A stretch of 64,000 nucleotides of DNA from Elstera cyanobacteriorum (GCF_002251735.1 NZ_NOXS01000032.1:541018-605017); one strand, 5' to 3'; positions 1-8,702 are shown, counted from the first letter of the stretch. The notes: generated by a model not told the origin, from the sequence alone. Translations and numbers: made by a program.

Positions 1-1
1 A

Positions 2-58
2 TTGATCGAGCGTGCAATTTCATCAAATGCTTTCTTGAAGTCAAACGCCCGAATATAA
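2..58 (+). CDS. possible 3' end of an upstream plus-strand gene
   Basis: One plus-strand frame is open from the window edge to a TAA at 56-58 and reads LIERAISSNAFLKSNARI. Another frame is open to a TGA at 64-66, so the frame is not certain. A strong hairpin with a T run at 87-116 follows, which is where a gene ending here would be terminated. Too little is visible to name a product. Confidence 0.25.
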   Translation: MIERAISSNAFLKSNARI

Positions 59-86
59 ACCTCTGACCGTAAGCAAAAATAACAAT

Positions 87-116
87 GGGGCTGAGATTGC
101 CTCAGCCCCGTTTTTT
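87..116 (+). terminator. rho-independent terminator, probably bidirectional
   Basis: A perfect 9-bp stem (GGGGCTGAG / CTCAGCCCC) with a 5-nt loop is followed by G and six Ts on the plus strand. The minus-strand side is followed by a less regular T-rich stretch, so it may also stop transcripts of the minus-strand operon ending at 249. The rest of 117-248 holds no convincing gene. Confidence 0.8.
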
Positions 117-248
117 CAAGATAACGCAGTGCTTCCCCAAGATTATAACCGATCAATCGTTGAGAAATCTCCTCTAGATTGAACAACACTCGGTAACTCC
201 AAACGCTCGTTTATTTCGCCATGACTAATTTATCTTCAGACTCTTCCC

Positions 249-1121
249 TTAAACAAAAAGATTCATAATGGAACCTTTTTGAACCTTATTCCAGCTAAAG
301 CGGTCCGCTCGAACCTCTACGTTAGCCTGAGCAAACTCAAAGCTTAACGACAAAGACTGCAGGACCGAATCACGCTTCTTCTCCATTGCCTGCAATTCTT
401 TAAGAAGAGGCAACCGTAGCTCAGCATCTTTTTTTTCAATTGCCTTATCAATTTCCTTCAGTTTCTTGATCGACGCTTCTTGTTTTGCCTTTGCAAGGTC
501 AAAATCTTGCGCCATACGATAACGCAGAACCCCTAAAGTCTCCCCGAGGCCTCGGGAAAGACCGACATTGACCTCAGTTGGATCACTAGACGTTGAAACA
601 AACACGCCAACTGCGGAAACACGATCAGATAACGTAGCGTAGCTCGAGTAATCCCCTATACCGGAAGGATTTTTTTCACCTTTAAACTTCGTTACCTTAT
701 CTAAAAAACCACCCTCAATGTAGCTATTGGCCTGAAGCCCCTGCAAAGCCCTATTCAACTGATCACGTGTCGCGTTGAAATCAGCAGCAGCCGTTGGCCC
801 GACTGCAGACGCGGCGTCACTGAGAGCCGGAACCATTTTATTGATAATATCAGACAACTTGTTAATGTTGCGTCGTCCAAGCTCAAGATAAGCCGTCAAG
901 TCAACGCGCTGCTTGTCTGCAGCAGCACGTTCTCGCTTAAGTCCCGCCAGGGAAGGTTCCAACGTTTTATCTATATCATTATAAGCTATTTTCTTTTCAT
1001 TCAGCTCAGTATCCAATCTTTTCTTGATTGAACGAAACTGAATTTCAAACCCTAGCCGAGCCGTATTCTGGCTTTGCCGGACAAAGATATCACTAAAGGT
1101 AACTTGATTGAACGACGTCAT
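249..1121 (-). CDS. uncharacterised coiled-coil protein in the flagellin-modification operon
   Basis: A 290-aa protein of unknown family. Long heptad-like, Lys/Glu/Ala-rich helices lie at roughly residues 25-85 and 205-265. Between them is a Ser/Gly/Ala-rich section that looks more globular. No signal peptide, membrane segment or catalytic motif is visible. The start is an ATG preceded by GGAGG with 6-nt spacing. It is the last gene of the run Maf-pseB-flbT-flaF-flmG-like, 32 nt after its neighbour, so a role in flagellin handling or glycosylation (adaptor or chaperone-like) is an inference from position only. Its codon use is AT-richer than the flagellar core genes. Confidence 0.75.
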   Translation of the reverse strand: MTSFNQVTFSDIFVRQSQNTARLGFEIQFRSIKKRLDTELNEKKIAYNDIDKTLEPSLAGLKRERAAADKQRVDLTAYLELGRRNINKLSDIINKMVPALSDAASAVGPTAAADFNATRDQLNRALQGLQANSYIEGGFLDKVTKFKGEKNPSGIGDYSSYATLSDRVSAVGVFVSTSSDPTEVNVGLSRGLGETLGVLRYRMAQDFDLAKAKQEASIKKLKEIDKAIEKKDAELRLPLLKELQAMEKKRDSVLQSLSLSFEFAQANVEVRADRFSWNKVQKGSIMNLFV

Positions 1122-1153
1122 CTGAAGCCTCCAGCTTTCTGCGGATAGCGAAC

Positions 1154-3088
1154 CTAATTATTCATACTACGCCACTCGCCCCAAAGCGACTCTATTTTGT
1201 TCGCCAAAACCTCGGCAGTCTCTTGATAGAGCGATGAGGAGATTGATTTATGTAGGTTGCGCATTTTTTCCACAACAACCTTCAGATCAGCCTTGTTTTC
1301 CAGAAAATCAATAGCATCCTGATAATAATCCTCTATGCCATCAGAGATTAATTCATCGAAGCCCGCAGCCTTAACTAAATAAGCCGCCGCTTCTGAACGA
1401 GGATTATTACCCTTAAGCGTCAAAACAGGAGAGCCAATCCACAGGGCTTCAGTCACCATTTCTAGATTGCCGTAAGGGAAGCTGTCGAGGATCAAATCTG
1501 CATCGAGCATAATCTCGCTCCGTGATTGCAGGAAATCCGATGGGTCGATCAACTCGACACGATCACCACAGTCGTGGATAGCGGCGGCCGCCAAAACTCT
1601 CTGCACGAGTGGGTCGTTCAATTCAGACCGAGCAACAAAAGCAAGAGTTGCCCTAGGTACAGCAGTCAAAATTTTCATATAAATATCTAACGCAACATCA
1701 GATATCAGCAGGCCAGCGTGTGGTGCAAGAAGCCGACGCACATCGCGATCACTTGTATCTCGAGATACTTTCAGAGCACGGACTTCGGCGACACGCCCCA
1801 TCAGTTCTGCCGGGGGCACTGGATAACGCAATGGAACGCCAAGGTCTATCAGCCGCATATTGGTACTATCGGCAGAAGGCGCAAGACGATAATCATAACA
1901 AGCTAGATCATCGTAGCGGCTCGGAACCGCCCAAAGTATCTGAATAGGCGCCATGCGCGTGCGCCAAATTCCCGGACGCGCAAAAGCAGCAGCACCAACA
2001 GTGTCAAATAAAACAGACACCTGATCAAATCGAATCATCTCAACTAATGTTGCATCATCAACGGCTGCAACTTCTCGAAAATCCTCCAAAGCAGCTTTAA
2101 CGCGCATCAAGCTCGGGGAACTACCAGTACCTGTAAAATATACTTTTACAGGTATATATTCTTTGAGAGATAGTAAGAGGCCCTCTAAAGCCGAATCAAC
2201 GTAAGAGCATAAGAAGCCTACTGAAACAGTATCGGGCCAATCAGTCGCAGAAAAGGTAGAAACTTCAGGATTGGCAAAAGTTAAACGATGAACTTGGCTC
2301 AAGCCTTCCGCTAAAACAGCGTCGTCAACAAGCGGTGACCATTCTAACATCCGATAACGCGCGAGAGCGTCTTCGAGATTATCAACTTCCTTAAGCTGAG
2401 CACAGGCCTCAGACACCGCTTGCGCATCGCCCTTTAAAAGGGCTATGCCTAGCGCATAGTCTGGGCGCTTCGGATGATCAGCATTAAGAGCAAGCAGCGC
2501 GCTAAAGGCAACTTCCGCTTCTTGAAGTTGCCCGGTATAAATTGAACATTCCACAAGCAGAGAGAAGCTATCCACATCACCGCCAGAAACCCCAACGAAG
2601 GTCTCAAGCTGGCGCATGGCAGCAGCATACATCCCCTGCTGCATCATCAGGCGGGCCGTCGTAAGTGGACGATTCTCGATAAAAGAATCAAATATATCCT
2701 TAATTTTACCGAAATAGCTCCCAATAATTTCATCTAAAAATACATCTGAAGGCAGATGAGTTCCGAGTTTTAGATTAAAAATCCCATCCGATTTTCTACC
2801 TAATTTCAATAGAATAGCAGCAGCCGCATCGGGATAGTTCCCAACTTCGGGAGCGAACTGCATCGCCTGTTCCAGCATAGACAAGGCATCAATATCCCGA
2901 CCAAGGGCATGAGAGATCGCCGCGAAAACGATCAATACCCTGGCAGACTGATCGCTGGAACGCGCCTTCTCCGCCTCTTCTGCCGCCCGCATGATATCCC
3001 CAGCACGCAAGGCCGTCATAGCTGCTCTTAGGTGTTCATCAGCTTGTTCATTTGTAGCTGAAGCAGGGCTGGAAACAACGTCAGACAT
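1154..3088 (-). CDS. flmG: TPR/GT41-like flagellin glycosyltransferase, FlmG-like
   Basis: A 644-aa protein. The N-terminal half (about residues 10-270) is a helical tetratricopeptide-repeat array. The C-terminal half resembles the OGT/SPINDLY family (GT41): RMAPIQILWAVPS at about 380, and near 530-560 a block with DADLILDSFPYG, TEALWIGSPVLTL and R-AAAYL that matches the nucleotide-sugar site of that family. In Caulobacter the FlmG protein has this same layout: TPRs bind flagellin and the GT domain moves the nonulosonic acid on to it. Being directly downstream of flaF/flbT and in one run with pseB supports that job here. The sugar donor is inferred. No strong Shine-Dalgarno precedes the ATG, so coupling to flaF, 24 nt away, is likely. 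Confidence 0.75.
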   Translation of the reverse strand: MSDVVSSPASATNEQADEHLRAAMTALRAGDIMRAAEEAEKARSSDQSARVLIVFAAISHALGRDIDALSMLEQAMQFAPEVGNYPDAAAAILLKLGRKSDGIFNLKLGTHLPSDVFLDEIIGSYFGKIKDIFDSFIENRPLTTARLMMQQGMYAAAMRQLETFVGVSGGDVDSFSLLVECSIYTGQLQEAEVAFSALLALNADHPKRPDYALGIALLKGDAQAVSEACAQLKEVDNLEDALARYRMLEWSPLVDDAVLAEGLSQVHRLTFANPEVSTFSATDWPDTVSVGFLCSYVDSALEGLLLSLKEYIPVKVYFTGTGSSPSLMRVKAALEDFREVAAVDDATLVEMIRFDQVSVLFDTVGAAAFARPGIWRTRMAPIQILWAVPSRYDDLACYDYRLAPSADSTNMRLIDLGVPLRYPVPPAELMGRVAEVRALKVSRDTSDRDVRRLLAPHAGLLISDVALDIYMKILTAVPRATLAFVARSELNDPLVQRVLAAAAIHDCGDRVELIDPSDFLQSRSEIMLDADLILDSFPYGNLEMVTEALWIGSPVLTLKGNNPRSEAAAYLVKAAGFDELISDGIEDYYQDAIDFLENKADLKVVVEKMRNLHKSISSSLYQETAEVLANKIESLWGEWRSMNN

Positions 3089-3112
3089 CTTGTGGGTATC
3101 CGAAAGTTCAGG

Positions 3113-3562
3113 TTAAGCGCTTGTACTGATTGTATCGTCACTCGACACGGATGCAGTATCGCTCGGGGCCTTCTCCTCGGAAACTGCAGCAGCGGCATTC
3201 CGCATAGAGTCAAACAGCCCAGCCGCAATATTTTTATTTATCTCAATCAGCGTAGCAAGCTTGCTAGCTTCAGGAGTTGTAATAATTCCCACAGTATGCT
3301 TATCAATAAAATTTGATAGATTCAGAAGATTCTGGCGCACCTCCAAGGTAAGTGCACTCTCGTCATCCAAAATATCAGCTTGAATGATCGTCCATAGCTT
3401 CCAGTTCAAGCGTGCTGCCGCCAGTAAACCGTCCCGGTCATCCGGTTGACGAACGGCATCATCCAGCCGCTTTGCCGCTTGGATCAACCCCCACGCCAGG
3501 GTTTGAACCGGATTCCCCACGGGGGGGTGCGTCGGATAAGCTTTCGATGGGGGCACTGACAT
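3113..3562 (-). CDS. flaF: flagellar biosynthesis regulator FlaF
   Basis: A 149-aa protein from the chosen ATG at 3562, which has AAGGAGAG 10 nt upstream; a further in-frame start nine codons earlier lacks such a site. The core matches the FlaF family: AY near the N-terminus, LNWKLWTIIQADIL at about 55-68, then VRQNLLNLSNFIDKHT. FlaF in alphaproteobacteria promotes flagellin translation or secretion and counteracts FlbT. The Ser/Ala/Asp-rich tail of about 25 residues is longer than usual. Its 5' end overlaps flbT by 104 nt in another frame, so the two are translationally tied. Confidence 0.85.
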   Translation of the reverse strand: MSVPPSKAYPTHPPVGNPVQTLAWGLIQAAKRLDDAVRQPDDRDGLLAAARLNWKLWTIIQADILDDESALTLEVRQNLLNLSNFIDKHTVGIITTPEASKLATLIEINKNIAAGLFDSMRNAAAAVSEEKAPSDTASVSSDDTISTSA

Positions 3563-3941
3563 TGTCCAACCTCTCCTTTTCATGCGCAATCAAGGCACGC
3601 ACAGTCTTGAGGGCATGATAGAATTCACCTTGGGATACCTGCTGCTTAACGCGCTCGATGATATCGACTGCACTCGGAGCTGCAGCAAGATAATCTGCCA
3701 TTAGTTCCGTTAATAAGTCGCCATAGTGATCCCGTCGCGCAGGGAAAATATAAAGGCATTGGAGGGCAAAATAGATGCGTGACGCCGGCGTCAGCGCATC
3801 AACTTCCGCCAAGATATCTTTCTCGCGCATGAACGCGGCATCATTCAGAAAAACCAGATGCGCTTCACCACCACCGTTCTCAAGAACAGCGCCGTTGACG
3901 ATGATCCGCTCGCCGGGCTTCAACGTCATCTTTAGCGGCAT
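3459..3941 (-). CDS. flbT: flagellar biosynthesis repressor FlbT
   Basis: A 160-aa protein beginning MPLKMTLKPGERIIVNGAV, the hallmark FlbT opening, followed by the FLNDAAFMREKDIL and TPASRIYFALQ blocks. FlbT acts after transcription: in Caulobacter it binds the flagellin mRNA leader and promotes decay when the hook is incomplete. The last 35 or so residues are Ser/Gly/Pro-rich and read through the first 104 nt of flaF, making this copy longer than the usual 125-145 residues. An AGGAA lies 10 nt before the start, and pseB ends 15 nt upstream. Confidence 0.9.
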   Translation of the reverse strand: MPLKMTLKPGERIIVNGAVLENGGGEAHLVFLNDAAFMREKDILAEVDALTPASRIYFALQCLYIFPARRDHYGDLLTELMADYLAAAPSAVDIIERVKQQVSQGEFYHALKTVRALIAHEKERLDNVSAPIESLSDAPPRGESGSNPGVGVDPSGKAAG

Positions 3942-3956
3942 GTTTTATCGTTCCTG

Positions 3957-4964
3957 TTACAGGATTTGTGCATCGCTATTCTGTTCACTTGCCCACAGAG
4001 CGTCGAAGCCCTCCGCATCGACCCAAACATCATTTCGATCACTTGAATAGCGGAAATCCTCAGGACAACGGCGCGCAGTACCATTCTGGGTGAATAAAGG
4101 GTTCTCCATAGCGACCGCATCCGGAAGGATGGCGAAGTGATGGGGGAACTCGAGTGTGTTGCGCGCATCATCCTCGGCAACCATCACTTCGTGCAACTTT
4201 TCGCCCGGGCGAATTCCCACATACTTACGTGTACAACCCGGAGCGATTGCTTCAGCAATATCATTAATCCGTACACTCGGGATCTTGGGCACAAAGATCT
4301 CCCCGCCCTGCATACGAGCAAGGGAGTCGAGAACAAACTGCACGCCCTGATCCAACGTAATAACGAAGCGCGTCATGCGCTCGTCGGTGATTGTTACTTC
4401 ACCCGTTAGTTTTTGCCGTTGAAAAACCGGAACGACACTGCCGCGGCTGCCAATCACGTTCCCGTACCGAACAACACAAAAGCGGGTACGATCATTTGAA
4501 TAGGAGCGCGCAGCCGTGAACAATTTATCCGAGCACAGCTTGGTGGCGCCATAGAGGTTGATCGGATTGGCGGCCTTATCTGTGCTCAGGGCCACAACAT
4601 TGCGAACCCCCTTGTCGATCGCCGCATCAATCACATTCGCGGCCCCCAACACATTGGTCCGGATAGCTTCGATCGGATTATACTCAGCGGCAGGAACCTG
4701 CTTAAGCGCCGCAGCGTGGATAACAACATCCACCCCATCAAAGGCGCGATAAAGCCGATCTTTGTCGCGCACATCGCCCAGAAAATAGCGCATACAGTCG
4801 AAACGCGAGTCAGGAAAAACCTGTTGCATCTCGAACTGCTTCAGCTCATCACGGCTGAAAACAATTAAGCGACGGGGCTTGTAGCGTGCCAGAATGGTCC
4901 GCACAAGGCGCTTACCAAAAGATCCTGTGCCACCGGTAACCAGGATCGACTTATCGTTCAGCAT
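3957..4964 (-). CDS. pseB: UDP-N-acetylglucosamine 4,6-dehydratase (inverting), PseB/FlmA
   Basis: A 335-aa extended short-chain dehydrogenase/reductase that starts pseudaminic acid synthesis by turning UDP-GlcNAc into the 4-keto-6-deoxy-L-altro sugar. Visible motifs: GGTGSFG for NAD(P) at about 11-17, LSTDKAANPINLYGATK with the catalytic Asp-Lys and YxxxK near 130-147, and RYGNVIGSRGSVVPVF after it. The start chosen is the ATG at 4964, which overlaps the upstream maf gene by 14 nt; an in-frame TTG at 4991 is less likely. It supplies the sugar that the flanking Maf and FlmG-like transferases would use. The later Pse enzymes (PseC, PseG, PseI, PseF) are not in this window. Confidence 0.93.
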   Translation of the reverse strand: MLNDKSILVTGGTGSFGKRLVRTILARYKPRRLIVFSRDELKQFEMQQVFPDSRFDCMRYFLGDVRDKDRLYRAFDGVDVVIHAAALKQVPAAEYNPIEAIRTNVLGAANVIDAAIDKGVRNVVALSTDKAANPINLYGATKLCSDKLFTAARSYSNDRTRFCVVRYGNVIGSRGSVVPVFQRQKLTGEVTITDERMTRFVITLDQGVQFVLDSLARMQGGEIFVPKIPSVRINDIAEAIAPGCTRKYVGIRPGEKLHEVMVAEDDARNTLEFPHHFAILPDAVAMENPLFTQNGTARRCPEDFRYSSDRNDVWVDAEGFDALWASEQNSDAQIL

Positions 4965-6951
4965 TCTGCACGCTCGGTTTAGCCTCAACAATCAGACTGC
5001 CTTTATCGTCAAACAGCTCTGGTCGCACAAGAGGCAATTCTTGCCGAACCTGGTCCACAAATCGAATAAAGTCCTTCTCTATGACACGCAAAAATACAGT
5101 CCAAAAGCGCCGCACAATACCCTCAAACTCCGGCAACCTATCCTCAGGTATTCTGCGCCACCAATACATCAAAACTATAGTCTTTGTAGTAATTGACCCC
5201 GAAATACCCGGATTAAATTTGGAATAAGGCGCCGGGACACGATCCAAGGCTTCGTGAAGAGACCTGAGAAACAGTATGATGTCCTTATTTTTCTTGGAGC
5301 CTGCCGAAAATTCTTTTTTCAATATTTTTATATAAATACCAAAATCTTCTTTAAGTTTTTCGAATAAATCCACCCCTACCCTCTCAATCCAATCAATATC
5401 CCTCGAAATAGAATATAGGTTTTCTATCAGAAACTCCTTCCCGCTTATCTTGTCTATGGAGCCAATTCGAGACAAACGAGTGGGAGTAACTTTTTCAACA
5501 CGCGCGCCTTCGGAGGCATTAAATGCTCGAACAGATCGAAACTGTGCCATTAGCAAACTCAGCGTGTTGATGCCATTCTTCAAGTGTACATTTGTATGGA
5601 CTTTCCCGCCAAAATTCCCTGAAACTACTTCGGGAAACTTGAAGTCAACAATCTTTAGCTCATCATGTGTTTCATACGACGTCCCTTTGGAATGGTGGAT
5701 ATTAGGATCGACCGTACCAAAATCGGCACCAACAAATATAACATGTCGGAAACCTAAATGCATGCATGCACTCGCCGCAGTATTTACTACTGTCGGATTC
5801 TGCCATGATAACATCGGAAGATCGTTGCAGAATAAGCTAGAAGCCATAACGCCTTCGCGAATGAACCATAACCGGCGATTAAAAAGTCTAGCAGATCTCA
5901 CGTCCATCGTTGAGCTGCATATTAAGACCGTTTTGGAGAGGTCATATCCCCTAGTTAATGGCTCAAGCAACTCATAATTAAGAGCAATATTTTCGATTTC
6001 CACGTGGAAATCAGGAATGATTCCATTTGATAGGAGGCTTTGCAATGCAGAGCCACCGGAAAAAATGATGATATCTTCTTTATTCTGAATTAACCAATCT
6101 ATATCCTTATTCAAGGAAGGCCCAGCCCCCACAACGACAGCGGTTCCTTTGAGGGGTTTCTGGACATCGCCACAAAATTTCCAACGATCCATGTATAAAT
6201 TTAAAACAGTATTACGAGTCATTGTCTTTTCATCGTCGTAAAAACCCAAACCATCAAAAATTAGATACGCCTTTTCTTGAAATTTTTCATAGACTGCGTC
6301 CATAATTTCTGATTTATAATGGCGCATGTGAAATATCGTCTGAAGGACACCCGGATTCTTATAGTGAACATGACTCCTTAGAATGCCAAATGCACCATTC
6401 GGATCTGTAGAAATTACAATAGCAACCCTATCTTGCAGAGTTTTAAATATTTCAGTCCAATCAGTAAAATACATTGATAGAACTAAGAATAGAGGCTCAG
6501 TTTCTGAAATTACAATGTCGCGACAGCGAGTATGCGCGATAAACGGGTAAATGTGAAAACCTAGACCGATTCCAAAAAGAAAAACAGTTGACGAGTCAAT
6601 CCTTTGACGATCAGCAACAGCAAACAGGTTCCGCCTCCGGAACATCGCATTTAAACGCTTTTGGAGTTCTAAATGGGTTGGCGTCCGCGCCTCATCTGCT
6701 TCTGGAGGGAACCCCTCAACCATTGAAGGGGATACAAGATAATTTTCGATCTGTTGATGAGCAAAAAGACGGGCATCGGTACCATAAAAGCGCGAGCCGT
6801 TGATAATGACATCTAATACCCCATCCACATCATAAATCTCAACATTAGCGGGGATTTTTTTTTCAATGTATTCAGATATGCTAGGAATTTTCTTTTTAAA
6901 TAATTTCATATTTTTCTTAAAAAGGCTTTTCTGTTCTTTAGAGAAATTCAT
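4951..6951 (-). CDS. maf: motility accessory factor (Maf/PseE-type, DUF115) flagellin glycosyltransferase
   Basis: A 666-aa protein with the DUF115 domain around residues 255-470. The signature GTAVVVGAGPSLNKDIDWL is followed by FSGGSALQSLLSNGIIPDF, and a later VFVGADFG-like strand occurs as HVIFVGADFG. Maf proteins move pseudaminic or legionaminic acid on to Ser/Thr of flagellin in the cytoplasm before export. The length is typical. The gene is clearly AT-richer than its neighbours, with many AAA/AAT/ATA codons, which suggests transfer. GAGAAG lies just before the ATG, and a weak sigma-54-like site is present upstream. It heads the run pseB-flbT-flaF-flmG-like. Confidence 0.88.
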   Translation of the reverse strand: MNFSKEQKSLFKKNMKLFKKKIPSISEYIEKKIPANVEIYDVDGVLDVIINGSRFYGTDARLFAHQQIENYLVSPSMVEGFPPEADEARTPTHLELQKRLNAMFRRRNLFAVADRQRIDSSTVFLFGIGLGFHIYPFIAHTRCRDIVISETEPLFLVLSMYFTDWTEIFKTLQDRVAIVISTDPNGAFGILRSHVHYKNPGVLQTIFHMRHYKSEIMDAVYEKFQEKAYLIFDGLGFYDDEKTMTRNTVLNLYMDRWKFCGDVQKPLKGTAVVVGAGPSLNKDIDWLIQNKEDIIIFSGGSALQSLLSNGIIPDFHVEIENIALNYELLEPLTRGYDLSKTVLICSSTMDVRSARLFNRRLWFIREGVMASSLFCNDLPMLSWQNPTVVNTAASACMHLGFRHVIFVGADFGTVDPNIHHSKGTSYETHDELKIVDFKFPEVVSGNFGGKVHTNVHLKNGINTLSLLMAQFRSVRAFNASEGARVEKVTPTRLSRIGSIDKISGKEFLIENLYSISRDIDWIERVGVDLFEKLKEDFGIYIKILKKEFSAGSKKNKDIILFLRSLHEALDRVPAPYSKFNPGISGSITTKTIVLMYWWRRIPEDRLPEFEGIVRRFWTVFLRVIEKDFIRFVDQVRQELPLVRPELFDDKGSLIVEAKPSVQNAER

Positions 6952-6987
6952 CTATCTTCTCGCTCGCTAAGTTAGGCATGAACCGAC

Positions 6988-7003
6988 TGCGATAGTGAGG
7001 CCG
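6988..7003 (-). promoter_or_regulatory. weak sigma-54-type promoter match before maf
   Basis: On the minus strand the site reads CGGCCT, 5 nt, TCGCA. It keeps the GG and GC doublets with the exact 10-nt spacing, but only about seven of the eleven consensus positions. Transcription would start near 6977, about 26 nt before the maf ATG. It is weaker than the fliK site and could be chance. Confidence 0.3.
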
Positions 7004-7117
7004 AAGGCCCGCTCTAAATCAGGATCAATGGTTTCCGGAAGCCCATAAACAGCCTCTTGCCAATCTTCTGCATTTCAGCGGAGCTGCAAAACCTCGGACT
7101 TTAGTAAAGGCATAACC

Positions 7118-7156
7118 ACCCTTTATTATAAAAAGAGGGACGGCAAGCCGTCCCTC
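7118..7156 (-). terminator. rho-independent terminator of flagellin
   Basis: A 9-bp GC-rich stem (GAGGGACGG / CCGTCCCTC, loop of 4) at 7135-7156 is followed on the minus strand by TTTTTATAATAAAGG. It lies 28 nt after the flagellin stop and separates the flagellin message from the maf operon. Confidence 0.85.
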
Positions 7157-7183
7157 CCAAAACGCATACTAGATTGGCTAGAA

Positions 7184-8404
7184 CTAGCCGAACAGACGGA
7201 GCACAGACTGTTCGGTCTGGCCAGCAAACGCCAGAGCCTGAACGCCGAGCTGCTGACGGGTCTGCAGCGAGACGAGGTTCGCGCCTTCTTCGTTGGTATC
7301 AGCCAGCGTCAGCTTGCCCGAACCATCCTTCTGAACGTTCACGTATTCCTTCGTGAACTCCAGGCGGGTGTTCAGAATAGCAACGTTGGTACCAAGAGCC
7401 TTAGCAACCGAGTTGTTCTGGCTGATCGAGTTATCCAGGCCCTGGATGACGAAATCGAGCGCTTCGTTGAACGAGTCGTTCGCATTGATGCTCTGGTTAA
7501 CGTCGAAGGCCGCCGCCGACCAAAGCGTACCAGCCGAGATGGTGGAGATCGCGAAGGAGCCCGTCAGGTTTGCATCAACAAGGATGTAAATCTGCGAAGC
7601 GGCGAAAACATTCAGACCCGACACCACGTTGTAGGTATCTTGAATGATGCTGGCGGTCGCCTGAGCGAACGTCTGCGACGTACGCGTCGAGACGGTCGTG
7701 ACGTTGAACGATGCCGTGTCGCCGCCAACAGTCGAAGCCGCATCGTAACGGACCAGATTGTAGGTGAGCAACGCACCGCCGGAGGTTGCAGCCTTAACGA
7801 AGTACTGGCCAACCGCACCCGCGGTGATACCAGCGGCCGAGCCAGCAGCGTTCGACAGCGTGCCGACCGAGTTAACGTTCGACGCAACCTGCGAAGCCAG
7901 ACCAGCGCCGTAAGTCGAGAGACGCTGAGCGGTCACGACCAGACGGCTGGACGAACGATCCGAGAACTGAGTGGTCTGGATCGACGTCGAGTTGCTGACC
8001 AGGTTCAGCCCCTGGTACGACGCATCCGAAACGAGCTGGTCGATCTGCGCCTTAACAGTGTTGTACTGGGTTTGCAGCGTGCCGCGCTCGATCGAGGTCG
8101 CCGACTTCGCCGAGGTCGCGATACCCTTCAGCTGCTTCAGCAGCGAATCGATGGCGGTGGTCGCGGTCAGCGCGGTGTTAATGCCGCTGATGGCCTGATC
8201 GATGTTCGCCTTACGATCATTGAAATCCGAAGCGCGATCATCCAGAGCCTTCGCCGAGAAGAAAGCCACGGCATCATCGATAACCGTGTTCACCTTCTTG
8301 CCCGTGTTCAGACGGCTGTTGGTAACGTCGATCGCCGACTGGGTCTTCTGCAGAGCAAGCAGGTTCGAGCGGACGGAGCTGCTCAGAGTAACGTTGGTAG
8401 CCAT
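7184..8404 (-). CDS. fliC: flagellin
   Basis: A 406-aa filament subunit. The conserved D0/D1 N-terminus (SSSVRSNLLALQKTQSAID, LNTGKKVNTVIDDAVAFF) and C-terminus (AKALGTNVAILNTRLEFT, LAFAGQTEQSVLRLFG) are both present. The central part (about 165-290) is rich in Ala/Ser/Thr/Val and is the surface domain with candidate O-glycosylation sites. GAAGGGG lies 6 nt before the ATG. It is the likely substrate of the Maf and FlmG-like transferases and the target of FlbT/FlaF control. It has its own terminator, and no clear sigma-54 site could be found before it. Confidence 0.96.
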   Translation of the reverse strand: MATNVTLSSSVRSNLLALQKTQSAIDVTNSRLNTGKKVNTVIDDAVAFFSAKALDDRASDFNDRKANIDQAISGINTALTATTAIDSLLKQLKGIATSAKSATSIERGTLQTQYNTVKAQIDQLVSDASYQGLNLVSNSTSIQTTQFSDRSSSRLVVTAQRLSTYGAGLASQVASNVNSVGTLSNAAGSAAGITAGAVGQYFVKAATSGGALLTYNLVRYDAASTVGGDTASFNVTTVSTRTSQTFAQATASIIQDTYNVVSGLNVFAASQIYILVDANLTGSFAISTISAGTLWSAAAFDVNQSINANDSFNEALDFVIQGLDNSISQNNSVAKALGTNVAILNTRLEFTKEYVNVQKDGSGKLTLADTNEEGANLVSLQTRQQLGVQALAFAGQTEQSVLRLFG

Positions 8405-8613
8405 GTTATTCCCCTTCTGGAGACTGGAGATGGATCACACCGCCTTTTGCGATGCTGGGCTGACCTTACCGGAGTTTTCGGTCGATTCAATAGGTAAATT
8501 TTTCCCGCGCATCATACATTCGTCTCCTCAAATCCGCAGAAATCCAAAGATTTCGATGATTCCTCCCGCCACGACAACCCCCTTCGCTTAGGGTGGGAAG
8601 TGTTGTAAACTAT

Positions 8614-8622
8614 TGATATGAT
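8614..8622 (+). promoter_or_regulatory. possible extended -10 promoter for the FlaG-like gene
   Basis: TGATATGAT fits an extended -10 element (TGn plus TATGAT) in an AT-rich patch about 80 nt before the plus-strand gene at 8703. No good -35 is visible. The remainder of the divergent gap 8405-8702 shows no gene and no clear operator. Confidence 0.3.
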
Positions 8623-8702
8623 GCTTTTGCCGTAGAAGCGCGGCGGGTGGAGCAGTGGCATGCGCTGCATGTCTACCCTTATGTCCCAGGAGGGGTGTGT
8701 AG

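Noticed and set aside
8405..8520. Sigma-54 or sigma-28 promoter for flagellin
   Set aside because: No GG-N10-GC match was found on the minus strand, and the best sigma-28-like pair has a poor -35.
8640..8680. Sigma-54 promoter before the FlaG-like gene
   Set aside because: TGGCAT followed by TGCAT is present, but the -24/-12 spacing is two bases short, and the spacing-correct alternative matches poorly.
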